64,000 nucleotides of DNA from Stenocarpella maydis. Taxonomy: Eukaryota; Ascomycota; Sordariomycetes; Diaporthales; Diaporthaceae. The notes beneath the pieces are model-generated. The model saw only the letters and a list, made by a program, of their open reading frames with translations. It did no database searches and was not told where the DNA came from. Below, piece after piece: positions 57,504 through 64,000 of this stretch (position 1 is the stretch's first letter; each line of letters starts with the position of its first letter). The position numbers and the translations under genes were made by a program. The stretch is from assembly GCA_002270565.1 (NCBI GenBank), contig NQMI01000040.1, forward strand, positions 92,506 to 156,505, written 5' to 3'.

Positions 57504-57671
57504 TATACTCACCGCGCCTTGACGTCAACCTGTGTCTCTTTTTGTCTCACTTACAACCACCACAGTCCGAACCCCACGATCTGGTAGTTTCATAGCCTAT
57601 TGAAAGGCACGCCTACAGGACTCCGTTTACCTGCATTCGTTTAGCCTGGCAGCCCGGAAACACCCGCAGCC

Positions 57672-59497
57672 ATGAGTGCTGCCAGCATACACGCACTCCC
57701 TACGGAGATGCTGGCTCATATCTTCAGCTTCCTCGACGGTCCGGCGCCTTCTGACGAGCGTCTCCACGATCAGCCCCATGCGCATATGCTCAAGGAGCCC
57801 GAACTCTCGTCCCAGAACCTCAAAAACCTGTCACTCGTTAGCAAGCAATGGCGTGCCACAGTTCTTCCCCTCCTGTTCCGGAATGCGATATGGTACCTGG
57901 ACCAGTCCGACTTGTCTCTTGTCGACCTCGAGCAGTCGAGCGGTCCTCACTCAATGGTACCCCTGTTAACCTTCGTGCGAGACAACGACCTCACATCATA
58001 CGTGAAAACCCTGACTCTTGTGGTGGTCAAGAGCACTCGGGTGAGATCAGGGACCGGCATCGAAACAAACCGCTCGGGGGATAATGAATACAGTCCAGAC
58101 CCTTTCGGCCCCTTGAACCGCGCCGGACGAGAGAGGGATATGGTTTTCAACGAGGACACAAACTGGCTATGGAACCTGATATTTGACCTGCTCGACCCTC
58201 TACGTTTCACCATCATTGCATCGCCCCGGACCCTAGCATCACTGCTGGCCAGAATGCTCTTCCTCGGCGACGCCTGGAGCTTCTACCAGTCACATCACGT
58301 GTTATCCCTATCCCGGAGTCAACCCAACGTCACGAGTCCTGGCAATGAACATGACGCCGAAACTTCACATGAAGGGGCTGAGCTGCTCGCTACCCGTGTC
58401 CCAGCAGGCATAACGCAGCCCTCTTCCTCGTCGTCTTCGCTCCCTCACACAGCACGGCGCATACCCTGCTCTCTCTTTACTATCCGTCCCTGGTACGCCC
58501 TCCTCCTCAATGAGGGCTCTTCAACTCGCGTCTACAAGACATATGAGTACTACCACAGACGACCGCCATCCATGCTAGGGGCCCTTCTCGGGGCCGAGGA
58601 GTTCCCAAACGACGAGCCCTTGATTCCCTCTACGGTCCGCGACCTTAGCTACGTTGGGATTTTCCCTCTGTCGACGCATTTCAACACTCTGGTGCAAAAC
58701 CTCCCACGGATCGACCGGCTCTTCGTACAGCTGGTGCCAAGAAACGAGGTTCTCAAAGACAGAAAGGAGATGGAACACCTTGATAGTAAGTAGCACCAGG
58801 GCGTGTTTCTCGCCTCCGTGTGCCGCAGTCTCGACCCATTTCGCTGCATGTCTAGATGCTTTACGTTGCTCCTGATCTTACTGGGTTGACTACAGCAATG
58901 GGTTGTCACAGTACATCATCGGGCTTTACACAAGACTTTTATTCTTGCTTGGCTGACTCTAGATACCACAGTGGATGACCTCTGGGCCGAACGTAATACG
59001 AGCTAGTATGTCCCTTCCTGGTAATGGAGTCTGGCTACCGCGTGTGTGCAGAGTGAAGCTGCCCCGTATCAATCTTAAGACGTGCCCACGGACATGATCA
59101 TGGAGCAGTTCCTCAAAGCGGTCTCCCGTTCATCCTCCATGGAAGGGCTGTGGAAAGTATTAGAGATGCTGACAAGTCCCACAGTAGCAAGATCATGCCC
59201 AAGTTGTTTGATAGTTCCAGCTCTGCGGGCAACTGGCGCTATCTCCAAGTCTTCGAGTCAGGAGACGCAGCAGATCGCGAGAGCTGGGATATGGCGGTTG
59301 AATACGTGAGACACTTCGGAGCCGAATGGAGGGTTGAACGAGAAGGTGTCTTCGTAAAGCGACAGCCGGGAGCGGACGCAGACGGTACGAACGAGGGACA
59401 CTCTCCTGCCCATGCCCATCACGGTGCCGAGGAGACGGACGCAGGCATCAGTAGCGATGAGGACAGTAGCGACGAACCTGGTCCGGTGTTCTTGTAA
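57672..59497 (+). CDS. F-box domain protein; 3' exons uncertain
   Basis: Exon 1, 57672-58785, encodes 371 residues. An N-terminal F-box spans about residues 5-75 (LPTEMLAHIFSFLDG, then LKNLSLVSKQWRATVLPLLF), followed by a leucine-rich part with YVGIFPLSTHFNTLVQNLPR. F-box proteins bridge Skp1/cullin ubiquitin ligases to targets bound by the C-terminal part. A GTAAGT donor leads to exon 2, 58963-59005, which encodes the family motif DDLWAERNTS and ends at GTATGT. The conserved C-terminus NWRYLQVFESGDAADRESWD to the acidic tail is clear at about 59205-59497. Between 59005 and 59205, however, no acceptor keeps frame: the plausible MIMEQFLKAV piece is one base out, and a further frame change is needed near 59155. 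The gene may be intact with unrecognised splicing or damaged at its 3' end. Confidence 0.7.
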
Positions 59498-61575
59498 GCT
59501 TTTATCCCTTCCCCGATATGATTTGTAATATGGCAAATGCCTCCCCGTTCGAGACCTTTCAGCCAACCCTTCTTCTTAGCGGCGCTGGAATCATCCTTGA
59601 CTACCTCTACTACCTATGACGCTCGCCTCAGCCAAGCCATTCCATGCTGCTACACAAAGTGAACAATACAAGCATATTTACTTACACTCGTCTTTCCGAG
59701 CAGTGACTTTGCCGTCGGACAGCAATGAGAAAATGCTAACACTGTGAAAACCTCGTGCATAGTCAAGGTGCTCTCCGCCGTTTCGCCTTCGCAGGTGTCG
59801 CTAATCTGCCACTGAGTAGTGTGTGGCTCTATCTCCAGCACACGGACCCCTAGGGCGAGTTCACCGAGCCTATTCTGGTCTTACTAGCTCTCGCAGCCGA
59901 TGAATTAGCTTGAATGGGTCGCTCTCGGAGAGCTCAACGAACTTTTGGCGAAGGTCACGAGGATGGCGAGAGCCCATGTACTAACGAACTGTAACCAAGA
60001 GTGGACTGGGACGGTCAAACACACAACTTCCTGCCCCAAGCGGCTCAACAAGGGTGTTCTGGAAATGGTTGTCTGCCTCTGGCGATGATGGAACGGCTGC
60101 CATGGACTGGCCCTTGAGAGTGCCAGCTATAAATAGGACCTCCTGGACCTACATGGAAATACCTACCTGCTATATCAGTTCTGGATTAAGTTACCGCAGG
60201 GGCATACATTTGGAGCCGATGCCTCGGAATGTGAGAGCGCAGCACACGCGAGCTTGTGCTCACAATGATGCTTCCCGCCCCCTTTCGGCGTTATCTAACA
60301 TACGTTCGTCCTTCGCTTTTTGGGGTCTTTTCCAATGCTCATTCGACTGTGGAGTTTTTCAAGTCCTTTGCCTAGGTTCCCCCTGACTTGAGTGTGATGC
60401 AGCACGCGGGAGTTGGGACAAAAGCCAACGACCAACATGTTCAATACCAGAAAGCCAGGCAAACGTCTTTTTGCAGTCACATCAATTGACCAATGGCAGA
60501 GACTACCATCCAGATGACACGGCCAATCTGTCCCCGTGGGGTCGGTCATGCGCGCAGGGTCTCTGCAGCCAGGTCACAGCGGTGCAATGTTACATAGTAT
60601 ATTGAGTGCGGCGGCACGGCCGCCGCATAAACCCACCAAAAGGACCGACTGCCACGGGCACGATCCCAGCTGCCGCAAAGCAGCTGAGCAGCTTCTCCCG
60701 GCGGCCGGAACTCGCAACCACGGGCCTCTGCGCGGCGCGTGCCGGCGAACAGACGACAGCTGCTGTTTTGGCTTTTGCGTCCTGAGGTGGCGAAATGGTC
60801 AATCCGACGTCGAAAAAGCGGGCCAGGGCTCCATCATTGCCAGAAAATTTCCATGGCATAACGTAAAGTTTAGCAAATCTGCGAGAATTTTCCACCGTGA
60901 GCCGGCGGCGCAACGGTTCCTGCCCACGACCCCTGGTGGTGGTCACGACGTCTCGAGTGCCCTCGACACCTGGGGTGGTGGAAAGCCGCGGCTTAACGGT
61001 GGGCTTGCTTCACTTCAGTCATGTCGGCGGACTTGACCACGACATGTCAACTCGTCCCAGGGCCGAACTCTGTTTCAAGTGCCGGCATGCCTAAAACGGG
61101 GCCGTCGATGGCCTCACAGACCTTATTCACGCTCTTGCGCCGCGCCGCCTCGGCGTTAGCTGGCCCGGCCGGGGTTCACCGTTCCTGCGTGCCCAGCCTG
61201 CAAGCCCGTACCCGGGCCAGACCCAGCCTATATTATGGGGCCCAAGGCGGCAAGTAAGAAAGAGTCATTGGGCTGGGTTGTGTTTGCCATCAGATGCTCT
61301 ATCCGATCGCGGCCCCGGGATCAAGATTAATCGTGCCTATGACCGAATGCGACAATGGCCCTGTCCTTATATCCAAGCCTGGGTCGCCTGATGATGCGCC
61401 GAGCCCGGCTTTTCTTCACTTTTCTCGCTCTTCTTCGACGGCTTCCACGGAGCCACAAAAGGTTCTCGTATAAAACCTGTCGGGTTCTCAACTAGAGTGC
61501 TGGCCTGGGCACGCACCAGCGGACCTTGGAACTGAAAACCCTACCCTGCCGTTGCAGCAAACCCCACACTTGACG
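59498..61575. other. Intergenic, about 2.1 kb
   Basis: No gene supported. It contains the 3' flank of the F-box gene and the promoter of the transporter. Frames at 60536-61036 and 60590-60946 (opposite strands) follow GC-rich composition. Possible leader elements precede 61576. Confidence 0.45.
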
Positions 61576-63178
61576 ATGGTGCCCCGGGACCAGGAAAAGA
61601 ATGCCCTGCCTATCGACGTGGAGACGGGCTCCAACACGTCAGGCGGCGGCTCAAAAAAGGACGAATCGAGCCCACCAGCATACCAGACAGATGATAGCAG
61701 AACGACATCCAGCGTGGAACAAGAAGATGGCGCGGAGATCGACCTGACCCCTTTATCCTGGTGGTGAGTGCTCCCGCAACTCCATGCTCACACGACGAAT
61801 TGTGTTCTTACAAAATCAAATAGGAAAGCCGGAACCATCCTATTCGCAGAGACCGTGTCTCTCGGGATTCTCTCGCTCCCCTCGGTCATCGCAAATGTGG
61901 GTGTAGCGCCCGGCATTGCCCTGATCGTTGTCATGGCTATCCTCTCGGGATACTCAGGTATCATCTTTGGGGAGTTCTGCATGCAGTACCCAGAGATCGA
62001 GTCATTCGGCGGCGTTGGCAAGGTGGTCGGGACGGCTGTGGGCGGACCTGCCATGGGCCTCATCTTTGGCGAGTTCCTGGGCTGGGGCCAGACCATCTTC
62101 CAGATCTTCGTCATGGGTAGCCATCTTTTGACCTGGACCATTGCTATGAACACACGTGAGCGCTTCCCCTCATGTCAAAGTGGCCCGGGAGGAGCAACTC
62201 ACTGCCATATATGGGGCTATTTTGACTCGGCAATCTTGATTCTGCCGTGTCTCAGCAGCTGACTCTGATGCTGCAGTGACCAACAGCTCCCAGTGCACCG
62301 TCATGTGGGCTGGGATCGGGCTGGTTGTCTTCTGGGTCTTCAACATCCCGCGCAACCTGAACATCGCGTCGTACCTGTCGGTTGCGTCCTCGCTGTCCAT
62401 CTTCTCGGCGGTGATCGTCACCGTGGTTGACGTGGCCATCGAGAAACCCATCGGCTCGACATCGCTGGACGTCGCCAACCAGCTCGGATTCACAGGGGCT
62501 TTCCTATCGGTGACCAACATCGCCATCGCCTTCTGCTCGCACTCTTGCTTCTTCAGCGTCATCTCGGAGCTAGACATCAAGACGGACTGGCCCAAGGCGC
62601 TGTTCATGCTGCAGTCCCTCGACACGGCGCTGTACATCGTCGCGGCGGTTGTGGTCTACGTATATGTAGGGCCCGACGTGCCGTCCCCCGCGCTCTCGGC
62701 AGCTGGCTCGATTGTGGTGAGGAAGGTCATCTGGGGCATCGCACTGCCCACCATCGTGATTGCCGGTGTCATCTACGGACACGTCGCGGCCAAGTACATC
62801 TTCACACGGGTCTTTGGCAAGACGCGACACGTGCACAAGAGCACGCTGGTCGGGAACGCTGGGTGGCTCTGCGTCGGCCTGTCGATCTGGATCATCTCGT
62901 TTGTCATCGCGGAGTCGATCCCCGTCTTCAACAGCCTCCTGAGCCTGATCTGTGCGCTGTTCGTGAGCTGGTTCTCGTACGGAGTGCCGGGCATCATGTG
63001 GCTATTCCTCTACCGCGGCCAGTACTACAGCAACTGGAAGATGGCCCTGGGGCTCGTGTCCAACGTCATGCTGGTCGTCGTGGGCTTTATGCTCTGTGCC
63101 CTGGGGCTGTGGAGCACGATTGACAGCCTGGCGAGCAACAGCACAAACACGCCGTGGACCTGTGCCAGCAACGCATAG
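61576..63178 (+). CDS. Amino-acid transporter, AAAP (Aa_trans) family
   Basis: Exons 61576-61763, 61824-62155 and 62277-63178 (donors both GTGAG, acceptors TAG and CAG) give 473 residues. A hydrophilic N-terminal cytosolic tail of about 60 residues precedes the conserved first membrane segment KAGTILFAETVSLGILSLPS, followed by about ten more hydrophobic segments up to residue about 460. The order and motifs (GGVGKVVGTAVGG, FNIPRNLNIASYLSVAS, CSHSCFFSVISELD) fit proton-coupled amino-acid permeases of the Neurospora mtr type. It probably imports neutral or aromatic amino acids at the plasma membrane. The start is the first ATG; the frame is open a little further upstream without ATG. Confidence 0.9.
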
Positions 63179-64000
63179 GCGGGCGTCGTGATTTTGTGTA
63201 TATATCGAGTTATCCGAGTTGAATTAGAAAATAATAGTGAGCATTTGTCCGGCACAGAGGACCAATGACTTGGAGGGCAGCCGTGATACGAGCCGGATAG
63301 GCCCGACCCGCCTCCGGGCACCACCATGCCGGGGACCGCATCATGTGAGAAATTTCGGCGGGCTGTACAGCGGCTGCACGAGGTGCATGTCGCATAACGG
63401 ACGGGTTGAGGCATTAGACTGGTGGCGGGTCTGCCCGTGGTGACGGAATACATGGTACCTAGCCTCATGGCTGGCCAGAACGGCCACTTATAATCAGGAC
63501 GGTGGTGGTGACCCGCTGCCAGGGCTAGTCGATGGAACCCTTGAGCCCCTATTTCTACACCACCTAGGCTAGGTATACAGCAGATCACACTTCCCCAGTC
63601 ACGAGAGAGTGCACGCCCACCACCCTCCCCCCCCCAAAAAAAAAAAAACGGCTCTAGCGTTCTGCAGCCCAGCGTTGTGGTAGTGGGGGGCCTGCACACA
63701 CACAGGCCCCCGATTGGTTGGACCCTTCCTTCGGGACTCTGCAAGTGCCCTGAGGACAGAAAGGCAATCGTGCGTGATCTCCCTGGGGGTCCTCGAGGTT
63801 TGCCATGTGATTGTTGATTCATGGCCGATTCAACCTTCGAAGCCCATCCTGACGTCCCATCTATCTACCGCCTCTCATCATCCAGCACCCAGCGCCCGGC
63901 ACCCGGCACCACAGGGTCATCCATTCATTTCATCTGCTCTTTATTTATCTAATGCATACCTAGTTCCGTCCTATGTGCTCCCTCCCTACGTCCCGTCGGT
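63179..64000. other. Intergenic at the window end
   Basis: This is the 3' flank of the transporter gene. It contains C7/A12 homopolymers at about 63627-63648 and a CCTAGGCTAGGTA motif near 63563. The long minus frame 63025-63822 is the antisense shadow of the transporter end and spacer. Confidence 0.45.

Larger units (their letters stand above)
37742..57505. mobile_element. Outer Tc1/mariner-type element holding a nested retrotransposon island
   Basis: The two ends of the island are inverted copies of each other, about 45 bases with few differences: left TATGGTGCGCCGCAGG and right CCTGCGGCACACTATA, both bounded by TA. Internal parts are GACTTTCC...CCCCTTGTCACCCT. TA target duplications and this size of inverted repeat fit a Tc1/mariner or derived miniature element. 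Only about 200 bases of its own sequence remain on the left (37789-37989) and about 10 on the right, and no transposase frame was seen, so it was probably a small non-autonomous element into which a chromovirus inserted. Confidence 0.7.

Noticed and set aside
63025..63822. Minus-strand frame of 265 codons at the right end
   Set aside because: It overlaps the transporter exon antisense and the spacer, with low-complexity sequence.

Overview
The window looks like nuclear DNA of a filamentous ascomycete (Pezizomycotina, most likely Sordariomycetes). The evidence is GC-rich, third-position-biased coding regions, many short GT-AG introns of about 50-180 bases, the p25 dynactin subunit (ro-12 in Neurospora), fungal families such as UPF0662 and F-box proteins, and retrotransposon copies riddled with C-to-T/G-to-A changes like those left by repeat-induced point mutation (RIP). 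The species cannot be named from sequence alone. All functions below are by family resemblance read by eye; no search was run.

Left arm (1-37.7 kb) is ordinary gene-bearing DNA. In order: the last exon of a UBX-domain protein; ribosomal stalk protein P1 (minus, four exons); a UPF0662 protein; a YCII-domain protein with a mitochondrial-like leader; a 45-residue three-exon microprotein; a short-chain dehydrogenase (SDR); a protein with CsbD-like repeats interrupted by an in-frame stop; a degenerate tRNA-like gene; a membrane-anchored alpha/beta hydrolase; a 6-kb gene-free stretch ending in a long pyrimidine-rich leader; a Q/N-rich cytoplasmic-type protein; a second SDR; a flavin-containing monooxygenase; dynactin p25; a third SDR; an unrecognised acidic protein; a decayed F-box/LRR-like gene; a stand-alone MetE-type (cobalamin-independent methionine synthase C-terminal) protein; and the N-terminal remnant of an O-methyltransferase. 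The redox enzymes lie among housekeeping genes and do not form a convincing biosynthetic cluster.

Middle (37.74-57.51 kb) is one nested transposon island. The outermost layer is a pair of about 45-base inverted repeats with TA at their ends (Tc1/mariner-like). Inside lies a Ty3/gypsy chromovirus (B1, 444-base LTRs). A related chromovirus (B2, 468-base LTRs, AATCT target duplication) is inserted into B1. Solo LTRs of a third, much younger family (A, about 594 bases, 5-base target duplications) are inserted into both. gag, RT, integrase and chromodomain are on the minus strand and heavily mutated. Near the 3' LTR both B copies carry a plus-strand, antisense reading frame for a Cys-rich coiled-coil protein. 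An 11-N assembly gap sits inside family A sequence, and the B2 sequence on its two sides overlaps by about 1.4 kb.

Right arm (57.5-64 kb) returns to normal composition: an F-box protein gene whose 3' exons do not join cleanly, about 2 kb without a gene, and an amino-acid transporter of the AAAP family with three exons.
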